Shown: in pieces, positions 51,800 through 61,097 of the stretch
How positions within the stretch are numbered: the first letter of the stretch is position 1
How the letters are laid out: each line of letters begins with the position of its first letter
Source of the DNA: Xanthomonas hortorum
Lineage (GTDB): Bacteria; Pseudomonadota; Gammaproteobacteria; Xanthomonadales; Xanthomonadaceae
Strand: one strand, 5' to 3'
Assembly (NCBI RefSeq): GCF_002940005.1
Contig: NZ_MDEF01000011.1
Length of the DNA stretch: 64,000 nucleotides
Translations under genes and position numbers: made by a program
Notes under the pieces: generated by a model
What the model was told of the DNA's origin: nothing
Database searches by the model: none
The model's input: the letters and a program-made list of their open reading frames with translations, nothing else

Positions 51800-52273
51800 T
51801 CATGCCGCAAGGTTGGCGACGTGACCTTCGTTCAGTTCTTCGGTGGTGGCTTCGCGCACTTCGATGACTTCGACTGCGAAATGCAGGGACTTCCCAGCCA
51901 GCGGGTGATTGCCGTCGACAGTGACATGCTCCGGGCCGACGTCGGTGACCGTCACCAGCACCGGTCCTTGCTGGGTGCGGGCCTCGAACTGCACGCCCGG
52001 CACCACTTCGATATCGGTGGGAAAGGCATCACGCGGCACCTGCTGGATCAATTGCGCATGGCGCGGTCCGTAACCTTGCTCGGGCGCCACATCGGCGGTG
52101 AGCGTTTCGCCCAGGCGCTTGCCGTCCAGCGCCTGCTCCAGGCCCGGCACGATATTGCCGGCGCCGTGCAGATAGCTCAGCGGCGTGTCCGGCGTGGAAC
52201 GGTCCAGCACCTGGCCGGTGTCGTCGGAAAGAGTGTAGTGAATGGTCGCAACGCGACCCTGGCTGATTTCCAT
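51800..52273 (-). CDS. FKBP-type peptidyl-prolyl isomerase, SlyD-like
   Basis: Protein of 157 residues. The FKBP domain is split by an insert-in-flap domain as in SlyD: VATIHYTLSDDTGQVLDRS, then PLSYLHGAGNIVPGLEQAL, then GKRLGETLTADVAPEQGYGP, the insert, and finally GNHPLAGKSLHFAVEVIEVR. The metal-binding His-rich tail of E. coli SlyD is missing (it ends EELNEGHVANLAA). It should catalyse proline isomerisation and act as a chaperone. The ATG at 52273 begins MEISQGRVATI; an earlier in-frame ATG is less likely. Confidence 0.93.
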   Translation of the reverse strand: MEISQGRVATIHYTLSDDTGQVLDRSTPDTPLSYLHGAGNIVPGLEQALDGKRLGETLTADVAPEQGYGPRHAQLIQQVPRDAFPTDIEVVPGVQFEARTQQGPVLVTVTDVGPEHVTVDGNHPLAGKSLHFAVEVIEVREATTEELNEGHVANLAA

Positions 52274-52567
52274 TGGAAACCTCCATGACGGTGATCGAGT
52301 GGAATGCATCGGCTGATTCACGATGCGAAGAGATGCTGCACGCCCACCGTAGGCAATCGCCTTCGATCATGCAACCGCAGCCGATCCGGTGGTTAGGGCG
52401 AGGATCAGCTTGGTCGTGGTGGTGTCAGGTTGGGCCATGCCTGCAGCCGAAGGTCATGTGTCGACTGTCTGACTGCACTGGAACTGCGACGCGGCGGATG
52501 TTTTGCATCGCACGTCAGCAGGTGTTTCGCACGTTTCAACGTGCACCCCCAACGCACGTGCTGCGCG

Positions 52568-53650
52568 CTAGTCGCGTTGTGCGCCGCGTTCGATCTCGGT
52601 ACGCCGTGCATGCCAGGTTTCAGGCGTTTGCGGCTTGATGAACAGTGCGGTGAGCTCGGGGTGCTGGCGTTTGGCGGCGGCCTCGATGCGCCCGACGCAG
52701 GCTTCGATCTGCGGCGTGGTGCGGCTGTCTTCGAACTCGGCGCTCAACGCAGCCACCACTTGATTCGGGCCCATCTGCATGGTCAATACGCCGTTGGCGG
52801 CGCGCACGTCCGGGTCGCTGGCGGCAATGCGCAGCAGCGATTCGGTGACATGCGCATGTGCGGGCTCGCCGATCAGCAAGCCCTTGGTTTCGCGCGCCAG
52901 CAGGAACGCGGTGACCGCCAGTACGCCGGCGATGCCGATCGAGGCGATGCCATCGAGTTCGGGCATGTCCAGCAGTTGCGCGCCGGCCAACCCCAGCACG
53001 GCCATGAACAAACCGATCAATGCGGCGCTGTCTTCGAGCAACACGGTGAACGTGCTGGGATCCTTGCTTTGCCGAAACGCCTGGAAATAGCCCATGCGGC
53101 CCTTCTTCGCGCGGAACTCGCGCAAGGCCACCACCCAGGAAATGCCTTCGAACACGATCGACACGCCGAGCACGATGTAGGCGATCAGATGGCTCTTGGC
53201 CGGCTCGGGATTGCGCAGATGCACGATGCCTTCGTAGAGCGACACGCCCGCGCCCATCGCAAACACCAGTAGCGCGACGATGAAGCTCCAGAAATACAAC
53301 TCGCGTCTGTAGCCGAACGGATGGGTAGGCGTCGGCGCCTGCGCTGCGCGGCGCAGGCCGTAGAGCAGCAGCACTTCGTTGATGGTGTCCACCAGCGAAT
53401 GCACGCCTTCGCTGAGCATCGCCGAGCTGCCGGAAATGCCGGCGGCGATGAACTTGGCGATCGCGATGGCCAGGTTACCGGCCAGCGCCACGTAGACGAC
53501 CAGGTGCGAGCCGGTCTTCTTTGCGGGACTGGCCTTTGCCGCGCCGGGTCCGGTGGCCCCAGGCTCGGCAACCCGATGCTCTGCAGATTCGGGCGCGCCG
53601 CTGGGCGTATTGGAGACCGATTGATTGGACGCGCGCGACCTGCAAGGCAT
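52568..53650 (-). CDS. cation diffusion facilitator family transporter (second CDF)
   Basis: Membrane protein of 360 residues with five to six helices starting near residue 48 (HLVVYVALAGNLAIAIAKFI), and the CDF motifs SEGVHSLVDT in helix 2 and LLEDSAALIGL in helix 5, so the metal-site residues differ from the DxxxD pattern of the 4.1-kb gene. A cytoplasmic domain follows with RAANGVLTMQMGPNQVVA. The His-rich tails seen in the other CDF are missing, so substrate preference may differ (Fe, Mn or Zn). The N-terminal ~45 residues are Pro/Ala-rich; a later start is possible. Confidence 0.88.
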   Translation of the reverse strand: MPCRSRASNQSVSNTPSGAPESAEHRVAEPGATGPGAAKASPAKKTGSHLVVYVALAGNLAIAIAKFIAAGISGSSAMLSEGVHSLVDTINEVLLLYGLRRAAQAPTPTHPFGYRRELYFWSFIVALLVFAMGAGVSLYEGIVHLRNPEPAKSHLIAYIVLGVSIVFEGISWVVALREFRAKKGRMGYFQAFRQSKDPSTFTVLLEDSAALIGLFMAVLGLAGAQLLDMPELDGIASIGIAGVLAVTAFLLARETKGLLIGEPAHAHVTESLLRIAASDPDVRAANGVLTMQMGPNQVVAALSAEFEDSRTTPQIEACVGRIEAAAKRQHPELTALFIKPQTPETWHARRTEIERGAQRD

Positions 53651-53747
53651 TCGACAAGCGCCGCACTATCGCGCCACCGCCGTGCCGGAGACGTGATCGC
53701 GCGGCCGGGGCGCTACAATCCACGCCCGTTTTGAGCTTAGGAATCGC

Positions 53748-54083
53748 ATGTCCACCGTTCCCGCCTGTCCGCAATGTGGTCTGGACAACACCTATGTCGA
53801 CGGCGCCTTGTCGATCTGCGCAGACTGCGGCTTCGAATGGAGTGCGGGCGACGCCGCCGCGACCGCGACGGTGGTACGCGACAGCAACGGCAATGTGCTG
53901 CAGGCCGGCGACACGGTGAGCGTGATCAAGGACCTGAAGGTCAAGGGCTCGTCGATTCCGCTCAAGCAGGGCACGCTGATCCGCAATATCCGCCTGGTCG
54001 AGGACGATGCCGAGCACATCGAAGGCAATTCGGAAAAGATCAAGGGCCTGGTGTTGAAGACCTGTTTTCTGCGCAAGGCGTGA
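53748..54083 (+). CDS. yjdM: zinc-ribbon domain protein YjdM (PhnA)
   Basis: Protein of 111 residues. The N-terminal zinc ribbon (CPQCG and CADCG, 15 residues apart) is followed by the PhnA C-terminal domain with GDTVSVIKDLKVKGSS and IPLKQGTLIRNIRL. It is often called alkylphosphonate utilisation protein PhnA, but no phn genes are near, and the real function is unclear. An AGGAATCGC-like sequence precedes the ATG. It is followed by a dispersed palindrome. Confidence 0.94.
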   Translation: MSTVPACPQCGLDNTYVDGALSICADCGFEWSAGDAAATATVVRDSNGNVLQAGDTVSVIKDLKVKGSSIPLKQGTLIRNIRLVEDDAEHIEGNSEKIKGLVLKTCFLRKA

Positions 54084-54117
54084 GGCGATTGTGGCTGCGG
54101 CAATGCCGCAGACAGCA

Positions 54118-54189
54118 TGTGTAGGAGCGCGCTTGCGCGCGATGAGGCGTTATCGATAACGCTTTATTGCGCGCAAGCGCGCTCCTACC
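54118..54189. repeat. REP-like inverted pair (GTAGGAGCGCGCTTGCGCGC)
   Basis: The left arm GTAGGAGCGCGCTTGCGCGC and the right arm GCGCGCAAGCGCGCTCCTAC are perfect complements, about 30 bases apart. Each arm can itself fold, since GCGCGC pairs around TT. This is the classical two-unit arrangement of REP sequences in gammaproteobacteria. It lies between convergent genes, 35 bases after yjdM. Confidence 0.9.
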
Positions 54190-54200
54190 CAGCGCCACTT

Positions 54201-54992
54201 TCAATCGCGCGGGTAGACCGCTGCAACCGTGCAGCTCTGGCGCATTCGCGCAGCCAGGCCACCGCGCGTGGCGCTCAGGTCGCCCTGCTGGCCGGACCCG
54301 GCAGCCGCGCCGGCAAGCGCCATTTCGTCGAGCACGTCGACCTTGTCGCCGGGATTGCCGCAGATGGCATTCAAGCCCATGCCGGACACGAAGCGGATCG
54401 GCGGCGCGCCGCTGAGTTCGCGGCAGCTGTCCATCAGTTCCACACGGTCATGGCGGTGCGTGCCGGGATGACGTGGCGAGACTTCCACCACCAACCCTTG
54501 GCCATCTTCCGACCAGGAGCGCAGCATGCTGGGATTGAAGCAATAGCTGGATGAGCCGGCGAAGTTACGCCGACGCGACTCGCGCACGCTGATGCCTTCC
54601 AGGGTCGGCACGCCGCTGTGGTCGCGTTGCCTGGCTGCGCTGGCGTACTCGCGCGCACTGAGCGTGGCGACCTGGCTGATCGCGCATCGCTGCTGAGCGG
54701 TGCTCACGTACGCTTGCGCACCATTGCAGACCCAACCGTGTGCCGCCAACAGGCTCGCATCCGCTTGCGCGGCAAGTTGCGGGCAGTCCTGCGCCAAGGT
54801 GAGGCGGAACAGTCGTCCGCCGTGTTCGGCCACGGCCAGCGTGCGTGCATCGACTTGATGCAGCTCGGCCAGCTGGCGTGCATCCAGACACTCGGCGTTT
54901 GGTGCGGCCGGGCGCACCGGCTCTGCCGATGCAGTGGATAACGCGCAACTGAAAAACGTGCTGCCGAGCAGAACCGCAGTGAGTACACGCAT
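54201..54992 (-). CDS. exported protein with two DUF6491-like modules
   Basis: Exported protein of 263 residues from the ATG at 54992 (MRVLTAVLLGSTFFSCALST signal), or slightly longer. The first module, C-L-D-A-R-Q-L then DARTLAVAEHGGRLFRLTLAQ and a cluster of cysteines, and the second, from about residue 165, with LVVEVSPRHPGTHRHDRVEL, SCRELSGAPPIRFVSGMG and ICGNPGDKV, follow the same pattern. I recognise it as the DUF6491 type, here apparently duplicated within one protein. It is probably a periplasmic protein with disulfides. The function is unknown. Confidence 0.72.
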   Translation of the reverse strand: MRVLTAVLLGSTFFSCALSTASAEPVRPAAPNAECLDARQLAELHQVDARTLAVAEHGGRLFRLTLAQDCPQLAAQADASLLAAHGWVCNGAQAYVSTAQQRCAISQVATLSAREYASAARQRDHSGVPTLEGISVRESRRRNFAGSSSYCFNPSMLRSWSEDGQGLVVEVSPRHPGTHRHDRVELMDSCRELSGAPPIRFVSGMGLNAICGNPGDKVDVLDEMALAGAAAGSGQQGDLSATRGGLAARMRQSCTVAAVYPRD

Positions 54993-55213
54993 CACGCACA
55001 TCCTTGGCAATGAGGTATGGCTGCATCATCTGCCAAGCAGGCTGCGCTGACAATCGCAACGTGCGACGCGTCTAGCGTTCAACAAAACCGGAAGGGCGGC
55101 CTGCGCTGGGCATCGCCAGCGCACATGAGCGCATTGCCGATGCTGATCAGCGACATGTGCGCGCGCAACCTCACGCGCACCTTGCTGCTGCGATAACGCT
55201 GCGCAGCTTGCAC

Positions 55214-56269
55214 TCAATGCGCTTCGGGCGGATCCGAATTCAGCACCTGCAACTTGCCGCCGGTGGTCTCGGGAAGAATGCGTTGATCGGTGGCCACCAA
55301 TACTACGCCAGGTGTCAGCAGCGGCAGCAATCCAGCCAGAAATGCCGGTGGAACCTGCAGCCGCGCGATGGTGTCGGCGTCCAGTGCCTGTCCTGCTGCG
55401 GCACTGCTGCCGGGGATACCGATGCGCATCCAGTTGGGCATGCGTTGACCGGGCAGGCCGGGCACCTCGCCAGGCAAAAATCCCTGGCCGACGATAAAGG
55501 CCTGCGTGCCCAGCGGTGCGGCGCCCGGTTGCGCGTGCAGGGCGACTTGCGCACGTCCGATTTCCACGCCATTGCGATACACCACCAGTTGCTGGTCGCT
55601 GCTGCTGACCAGCATCGAGATCGGGCCGGTGGGCGCCAGCTCAGGTTGCCATGCAAATGCCTGGCCGTTGGGCAGCGGCAGCAATGCGCGCTGCGCGCCG
55701 GTGGTCGGATCGATTGGGCTGAGTGCGCGTGGATGCACCACTGCGTCGGCATCCACGCCCGCCTGCGCGACCACCACCACCATGCCCATGTTGGAGTTGT
55801 CGAACAGCAGCCGCGCGAATTCCGATGGCAGGTGCACGCAGCCATGCGATTCCGGATAACCGGGCAAGCCGCCGGCATGCAGGGCCACGCCATCCCAGGT
55901 CAGCCGTTGCTGATACGGCATCGGCGCGGCGTTGTAGATGTTGGAGCGGTGGTCCTTGTCCTTCTGCAGGATGGTGAACACACCGGTAGGCGTCTCGTGC
56001 CCGGGCTTGCCGGAACTGATGGTGGAGACACCGATCAGGATGCCGTTGCGATACGCATAGGCGCGTTGCTCGGTGAGGCTGACGATCACCGCCATCGGCC
56101 CCCAGCCCTTGCTGACGCCGCCCCAGATCCATTCGCCCGGTTTGAGCTGTGCGGGCGCGGTTTCGGCAGGGCTGGATTGGCGCGCGCCCCAGAACGGCAC
56201 GGCAATGGCGTGCCCGCAGATCAGCAGCGTGCAGAAAAGAACGGAAGTGAGCAGGGGCCGCATCGGCAT
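55214..56269 (-). CDS. L,D-transpeptidase (YkuD domain) protein
   Basis: Exported protein of 351 residues with a Sec signal (MPMRPLLTSVLFCTLLICGH, AIAVP). The YkuD catalytic motif is HAGGLPGYPESHGCVHLP, with Cys144 and His142, at the N-terminal half; the segment VSLTEQRAYAYRNGILIG is the typical start of that domain. The second half (about residues 190-350) has no domain I can name, and is a candidate substrate- or wall-binding part. It should form 3-3 crosslinks in peptidoglycan or attach lipoproteins. The start is the first or third codon (56269 or 56263). Confidence 0.9.
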   Translation of the reverse strand: MPMRPLLTSVLFCTLLICGHAIAVPFWGARQSSPAETAPAQLKPGEWIWGGVSKGWGPMAVIVSLTEQRAYAYRNGILIGVSTISSGKPGHETPTGVFTILQKDKDHRSNIYNAAPMPYQQRLTWDGVALHAGGLPGYPESHGCVHLPSEFARLLFDNSNMGMVVVVAQAGVDADAVVHPRALSPIDPTTGAQRALLPLPNGQAFAWQPELAPTGPISMLVSSSDQQLVVYRNGVEIGRAQVALHAQPGAAPLGTQAFIVGQGFLPGEVPGLPGQRMPNWMRIGIPGSSAAAGQALDADTIARLQVPPAFLAGLLPLLTPGVVLVATDQRILPETTGGKLQVLNSDPPEAH

Positions 56270-56641
56270 TCCAGAAAAAGCAGTGTCGGCACGATCCTAG
56301 CGGGGCAGGGTGTGCGCGTCATGTGGTTGGTGTTGGTGTTGGCGCGCGATGCGAAGGTGCCGGCGTTGCGACGGGCGCGATGTGTCCGCGGTTGGGTATT
56401 CAACGAGCCTGTTGCGCAACCAACGCATAAGCGTTCGGCCTTGCGCGCTGGGTCAACGAGTGACTTGCAGACGCAAAATGATCGCCCAATCGCGATGGCA
56501 ATCGCGCAGAGGTCCGCGCTGCGCTCACCTGAGGAGTCGGCGGGCGATGTGCTCAGAGCCGCAGTGCGCGCATGTACAGGCAGATCTGAAGCATCGACTG
56601 CGCTCGCTTGATGCTGAGCGCAGCCGGTGTGCCAGCCGGGC
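56270..56641. other. gene-free spacer
   Basis: About 370 bases between two minus-strand genes. Reading frames here are short, Arg- and Cys-rich, and look like noise. No terminator or repeat family stands out. It probably carries the promoter of the transpeptidase gene at 56269. Confidence 0.5.
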
Positions 56642-57736
56642 TTAGTTCGGCAATGCGGGGTAGTCGATATAGCCTTCGGCACCGCCGCCGTACATGGTGG
56701 CCTGGTCGAAGTCGGCCAGCGGGGCGTTTTCGCGCAGGCGACGCACCAGATCCGGGTTGGCGATGTAGGGGCGGCCATAGGCGATCGCATCGGCATAGCC
56801 GCTGTCGATGGCCTTTTCGGACAGCGCCTTGTCGTAGCTGTTGTTGGCGATCCAGGCACCGTCGAACTTTGCGCGCAGCGCGGCGTAGTCGAAGGCCACG
56901 TTGTCGCGCGGACCGCCGGTTGCACCTTCGATCACGTGCACGAAGGCCAGCCCGCCGATCAGGTTGAGACGCTCGACCGCACGCTCGAACAACGGCTGCG
57001 GATCGGAGTCGTGCATGCCGTACACCGGTGTGACCGGCGACAGGCGCACACCGGTGCGCTCGGCGCCAATCTCGTCGGCAATGGCCTGCACCACTTCGGC
57101 CAGCAGACGGGTGCGGTTTTCGATATCGCCTCCGTACGCGTCGGTGCGCTTGTTGGAACCGTCACGCAGGAACTGGTCGAGCAGGTAGCCGTTGGCTGCA
57201 TGCACTTCCACGCCGTCAAAGCCCGCATCGATGGCGTTGCGCGCGGCGATGCGGTAGTCCTCGATCAGGGCGGGGATTTCGTCCAGCGCCAGTGCGCGCG
57301 GCTCGGACACATCTTCAAAGCCGTTCTTGGTGAAGGTCTTGCCTTCGGCACGGATGGCGCTGGGCGCAACCGGCGATTCGCCCGGCGGCAGCACGCTGGT
57401 ATGCGACACGCGGCCCACGTGCCACAGCTGCAGCACGATCTTGCCGCCGCGGCGATGCACTTCCTCGGTGACCGCCCGCCAGCCTTCGACTTGTTCTTTG
57501 CTGTGGATGTCGGGCGTGTCGAGATAACCCTGACCGAGCGGGCTGATCTGGGTGCCTTCGGCCACGATCAATCCGGCGCCGGCACGCTGGCCGTAATACT
57601 CGGCGGCGAGCGGCGAGGGCACCTGACCGGCGACGGCGCGGTTGCGCGTCAGCGGCGCCATGATCACGCGGTTGGCAAGATCCAGCGCGCCCAGGCGCAC
57701 CGGGGAGAACAACGGAGATTCAGTGGATTTGGACAT
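56642..57736 (-). CDS. alkene reductase (Old Yellow Enzyme family, NemA-like)
   Basis: FMN-dependent enzyme of 364 residues. The opening FSPVRLGALDLANRVIMAPLTRNRA, the active-site GVEVHAANGYLLDQFL, with the HAAN pair replacing His-Asn of some members by spacing typical of NemA, and the RTDAYGG loop are present. It reduces activated C=C bonds and nitro compounds with NADPH. The ATG at 57736 begins MSKSTESPLFSP; the open frame extends upstream with no relation to the family. It is divergent from the MFS exporter, so the 245-base spacer holds both promoters. Confidence 0.93.
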   Translation of the reverse strand: MSKSTESPLFSPVRLGALDLANRVIMAPLTRNRAVAGQVPSPLAAEYYGQRAGAGLIVAEGTQISPLGQGYLDTPDIHSKEQVEGWRAVTEEVHRRGGKIVLQLWHVGRVSHTSVLPPGESPVAPSAIRAEGKTFTKNGFEDVSEPRALALDEIPALIEDYRIAARNAIDAGFDGVEVHAANGYLLDQFLRDGSNKRTDAYGGDIENRTRLLAEVVQAIADEIGAERTGVRLSPVTPVYGMHDSDPQPLFERAVERLNLIGGLAFVHVIEGATGGPRDNVAFDYAALRAKFDGAWIANNSYDKALSEKAIDSGYADAIAYGRPYIANPDLVRRLRENAPLADFDQATMYGGGAEGYIDYPALPN

Positions 57737-57981
57737 CAGCAACCAGTTGAAGTTGATCACGCGCCAGGCGCGACACCGCGCCGATCGCGAGTGCCCTCTA
57801 GCGATGGTGCCGGACCCAAGCGGATTCGAGCGATGCCGATAGGACACAGCGTCTTTCATTGCAGTGGAAGGCGCTGCACTGTGACGTGTTGGGGCTTGGC
57901 GCTGAATCGCTGCAAGCGGCATCCTTTCGCTCGATGCTGCATTGCACAATAATAAGCCGCCCCGTCATTCTGGAGTCGGGC

Positions 57982-59187
57982 GTGTCCGATACCGATCTCT
58001 CACCGCCGCCCGTCTCGCGGCGCGATTACGTGCTGATCCTGTTTGCGCTGGCAATGGGCGGCTTTGCGATCGGTATCAGCGAATTCTCGACCATGGGGTT
58101 GATGACACAGATTGCGCAGGGGCTGCAGATCAGCGAGCCGCAGGTCGGCCACATCATCAGTGCTTATGCGTTGGGTGTGGTGGTCGGTGCGCCGTTGCTG
58201 GCGATTCTTGGCGCGCGCTGGCCACGGCGCACCTTGTTGCTGCTGTTGATGGTGTTCTACGCGTTGGGCAACCTGGCCAGTGCGTTGGCGCCGAGCTATC
58301 ACACGATGTTGCTGTGCCGCTTTATCGCCGGTTTGCCGCATGGTGCTTACTTCGGCGTGGCCTCGTTGGTGGCCGCATCGATCAGCCCGCCCCATCAGCG
58401 CGCCACTGCGGTGGGCCGCGTGTTGATGGGCCTGAGCATTGCCTTGCTGGTAGGCAATCCGCTAGCGACCTGGCTGGGCCAGATCGTGAGCTGGCGTTGG
58501 GCGTACGCGGCGGTGTCGGTGCTTGCGCTGTGCACGGTTGCCGCAGTGGCAGCGCGCTTGCCGCCTGCGCCGGACGAGCCACGTCAACAGCCGTTGCGCG
58601 AGCTGCGCGCGTTCAATCAGCCGCAGGTGTGGCTGGCATTGGCGATCGGCGCAGTGGGTTTTTCCGGCATGTTCTGCGTCTTCAGTTATCTGGCGCCGAC
58701 CTTGACTGCCGTCACTGGCGTGGAGCCGGCGCGGATTCCCTTGGCCATGGTGGCGTTCGGTGTTGGTGGTGTGCTCGGCAGCATCCTGGGCGGCTGGCTA
58801 TTCGACCGCATGCAGTTCCGCGCGGTGCCGGTGCTGTTGGTGTGGTCGGTGGTGGTGATGCTGACGTTTCCGTTGGCCGCGCAATCGGGCCTGTGGGTGT
58901 TCGTCTCCATCGTGGCCGTGGGCACCATGGGCGCATTGGCACCGGCATTGCAGACGCGTTTGATGGATGTGGCAGCCGAAGCGCAGACCCTGGCGGCGGC
59001 GTCCAACCATGCGGCGTTCAATACCGCCAATGCCTTGGGCCCATGGCTGGGTGGCATGGCGATCACCGCAGGCTGGGGCTGGACATCCACCGGGTATGTG
59101 GGCGCAGCAACCGCGCTGGGCGGTTTGTTGGTGTACGCGCTGGCGGTGTGGCAGGAGCGTCGGCAACGTGTGTTGGTGGCGAGCTGA
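57982..59187 (+). CDS. MFS transporter (DHA1 family, drug or sugar efflux type)
   Basis: Membrane protein of 401 residues with twelve predicted helices. The first helix has MGGFAIGISEFSTMGLM, the pattern of the DHA1 arabinose/chloramphenicol efflux group, and the loop between helices 2 and 3 is GARWPRRTLLLLL. The sixth to seventh helix loop is short. It should use the proton gradient to export a small molecule. The GTG at 57982 gives VSDTDLSPPP; an in-frame ATG at 57934 would add sixteen residues. Which substrate is exported is unknown. It faces away from the Old Yellow Enzyme gene, and both may respond to electrophiles. Confidence 0.88.
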   Translation: MSDTDLSPPPVSRRDYVLILFALAMGGFAIGISEFSTMGLMTQIAQGLQISEPQVGHIISAYALGVVVGAPLLAILGARWPRRTLLLLLMVFYALGNLASALAPSYHTMLLCRFIAGLPHGAYFGVASLVAASISPPHQRATAVGRVLMGLSIALLVGNPLATWLGQIVSWRWAYAAVSVLALCTVAAVAARLPPAPDEPRQQPLRELRAFNQPQVWLALAIGAVGFSGMFCVFSYLAPTLTAVTGVEPARIPLAMVAFGVGGVLGSILGGWLFDRMQFRAVPVLLVWSVVVMLTFPLAAQSGLWVFVSIVAVGTMGALAPALQTRLMDVAAEAQTLAAASNHAAFNTANALGPWLGGMAITAGWGWTSTGYVGAATALGGLLVYALAVWQERRQRVLVAS

Positions 59188-59336
59188 TCCGCATTGCCGC
59201 GTTCGTTAGCTCGTTTTTCTGGGGCTTCAACGGCAATCGGTCACGCGATGCAGCACAGACGCATCGCGTATCCACAGCCAACTCACGGCATCGCACCGAG
59301 ACTGCAGGCTTGAACACAAGCGGACCGAACAGTGCC

Positions 59337-59507
59337 ATGACCGAGTTCACTCCACCGCCGTGGAAGCGCCCCAATCCCAAGCGTAAATCGGCCTCCACGC
59401 CACTAAGCGATGCGCAGAAAGCCGCGGCCAAACAACGTGCGGAAGAAGCAGGGCGTCCTTATCCCAATCTGGTCGACAACATGTGGGCAAGCCGGCAACC
59501 CAAGTGA
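59337..59507 (+). CDS. small conserved-looking hypothetical protein
   Basis: Protein of 56 residues: MTEFTPPPWKRPNPKRKSAS, then TPLSDAQKAAAKQRAEEAGR and PYPNLVDNMWASRQPK. The layout, a Pro/Lys-rich head, a helix and a PYPNLVDN tail, looks like real coding sequence and is unlike the shadow frames. It has no membrane helix or signal. I do not recognise a function. It lies 149 bases after the MFS gene. Confidence 0.7.
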   Translation: MTEFTPPPWKRPNPKRKSASTPLSDAQKAAAKQRAEEAGRPYPNLVDNMWASRQPK

Positions 59508-59733
59508 GTTTTGACTTCGCGTTGGCATCAATGAATCGCTATTCATTGCCTGCATGACCGCGTGACGAAGCGGCCCACATAACTCACATGCGGATTATGC
59601 CCGCAACGCCACTATGGGGCCGTACACACCAACACTGCAGCGCAATCAACGCATCGATTGCCTCATCCCAAAGCCGGCGCGACCGCATCTGCTAGACGAC
59701 GCAGCGCTGGCCCACCGCAACAAGGAGCGACAC

Positions 59734-60189
59734 ATGAGCATTCAGAGCAAGACCGAGCATAGCCTCAACGACCTCATCGCCATTTCCCGCGACGGCAAGG
59801 ACTTCTACGATGAAGCCGCAGCCAAGGTCGACGATGTAGAACTTACGACGCTGTTCCGCCGCATCGCTGGCGTCAAGTCCGACATCGTCAGCAATCTGAG
59901 CACTGTTGTCGCAGCGGCCGGCGGCGAGCCGAAGACCAGCGGCACCCTGGTCGGCAGCATGCAGCAGTTCTACGGCAAGGTCCGTGCAACGCTGGGCGAC
60001 ACCAAGTATGGCTACGTGGCAGAGCTGGAAGAGTCCGAAGACCGTCTGTTGAAGGCCTTCGATGAAACCATCGCCGACCAGGATACTCCGGCGGCTGCAC
60101 GCGACGCCGCACTGCGCCTGCTTCCGGAAGTGCGTGCATGTCATGACGTGATGCGTAACCGCAAGCACGCGATGAAAAGCGCCGCATAA
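59734..60189 (+). CDS. DUF2383 / PA2169-type four-helix protein
   Basis: Protein of 151 residues, all helical, with SLNDLIAISRDGKDFYDEAA at the N-terminus and AELEESEDRLLKAFDETIAD later, as in the PA2169 and DUF2383 family, a ferritin-like four-helix bundle without an obvious di-iron set. An AAGGAG lies nine bases before the ATG. Members are often stress-induced. A strong terminator follows, so it is a single-gene unit. Confidence 0.9.
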   Translation: MSIQSKTEHSLNDLIAISRDGKDFYDEAAAKVDDVELTTLFRRIAGVKSDIVSNLSTVVAAAGGEPKTSGTLVGSMQQFYGKVRATLGDTKYGYVAELEESEDRLLKAFDETIADQDTPAAARDAALRLLPEVRACHDVMRNRKHAMKSAA

Positions 60190-60251
60190 GTTGCGTGCGT
60201 GACCGCAGCGCATCCAGATGATGCAGCTTGCGGAGTAAACCGATAAAGGCG

Positions 60252-60284
60252 GAAACGGGCAGCGCAAGCTGCCCGTTTCTTTTT
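60252..60284 (+). terminator. intrinsic terminator after the DUF2383 gene
   Basis: GAAACGGGCAGC and GCTGCCCGTTTC form a perfect 12-bp stem with a GCAA loop and a T-run (TTTCTTTTTG). Confidence 0.95.
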
Positions 60285-60457
60285 GTGTCGCGCATGCAGG
60301 CGCGCATGCAGATAGGGCGTACGCTTTCTGTTCCACGCAACTGCGCGCGTTCCACGTTGTCAGCCGCGTTTTTGCGTGTGTCAGACACCCGCTCGGTCTG
60401 CTAGTATCCGCCGCCCTTCCTCCGGCAGGCCCGCATCCGCGGTCGTGGACTTACCCC

Positions 60458-61062
60458 ATGAAACAGCAGTTCCTGTACCTGTCATCGGCCGAGGCGCAGT
60501 TGTCGCTGGGCCTGGGGGAAGAGAAGACCACCGAGCGTCTGTTTTTTGCGGTGATGGCCGATGCGCGCACTGCCGAGCATGCGGCCATCATCGCCGAAGG
60601 GTTGCTTGGTAGCGGTCAGGTCGATGGCAAGCCGCTTGCGCGCGAGCGGCTGCATGTGACCTTGCATCATCTGGGCGAGATTACGCAGGCGGTTTGCCGC
60701 CGTCGTTGGTGAGCCGTGCGAGCCAGGCGGCCGAGCGCGTGGCGCTGGATGCATTCGACGTGGTGTTCGATCGGGTTGGTACCTTCGGTGGACGGCGTTC
60801 GCAGTTGCCGTGCGTGCTGCGCGGCGAAGAGCAAGTGCGCGGGTTGTATGAATTGCAAGGCGCACTGGGTCGGCAACTGGCGCATGTGGGCATTGCCGGC
60901 GATGCGCAGTACACGCCGCATATGACGCTGCTGTATTGCAATCAGGCGTTGCCGCAACGGCGCTGCGATACGCTTGCCTGGACGGTGCGCGAGTTCGCGC
61001 TGGTGCGCAGCTTTCTCGGTCAATCGCGTTATCAGATCGAAGGGCGCTGGTCGCTGCGCTGA
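60458..61062 (+). pseudogene. thpR: RNA 2',3'-cyclic phosphodiesterase / 2'-5' RNA ligase (ThpR), frameshifted
   Basis: The first part (60458-60712) contains the first catalytic motif HVTL in LHVTLHHLGE, and the second part (from about 60694 to 61062) in another frame contains HMTLLY, the second HxTx motif, so the two halves of one two-histidine phosphoesterase are in different frames. The break is near 60690-60697: reading GGG for the GG in CAGGCGGTTTG restores TQAGLPPSLV without further changes. Members act on RNA cyclic ends. The intact gene would be about 200 residues. The break could be a sequencing error. Confidence 0.85.
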
Positions 61063-61097
61063 TGTGCAGGCGGGCGCGCACGCGGTAGCCTGCGTGC

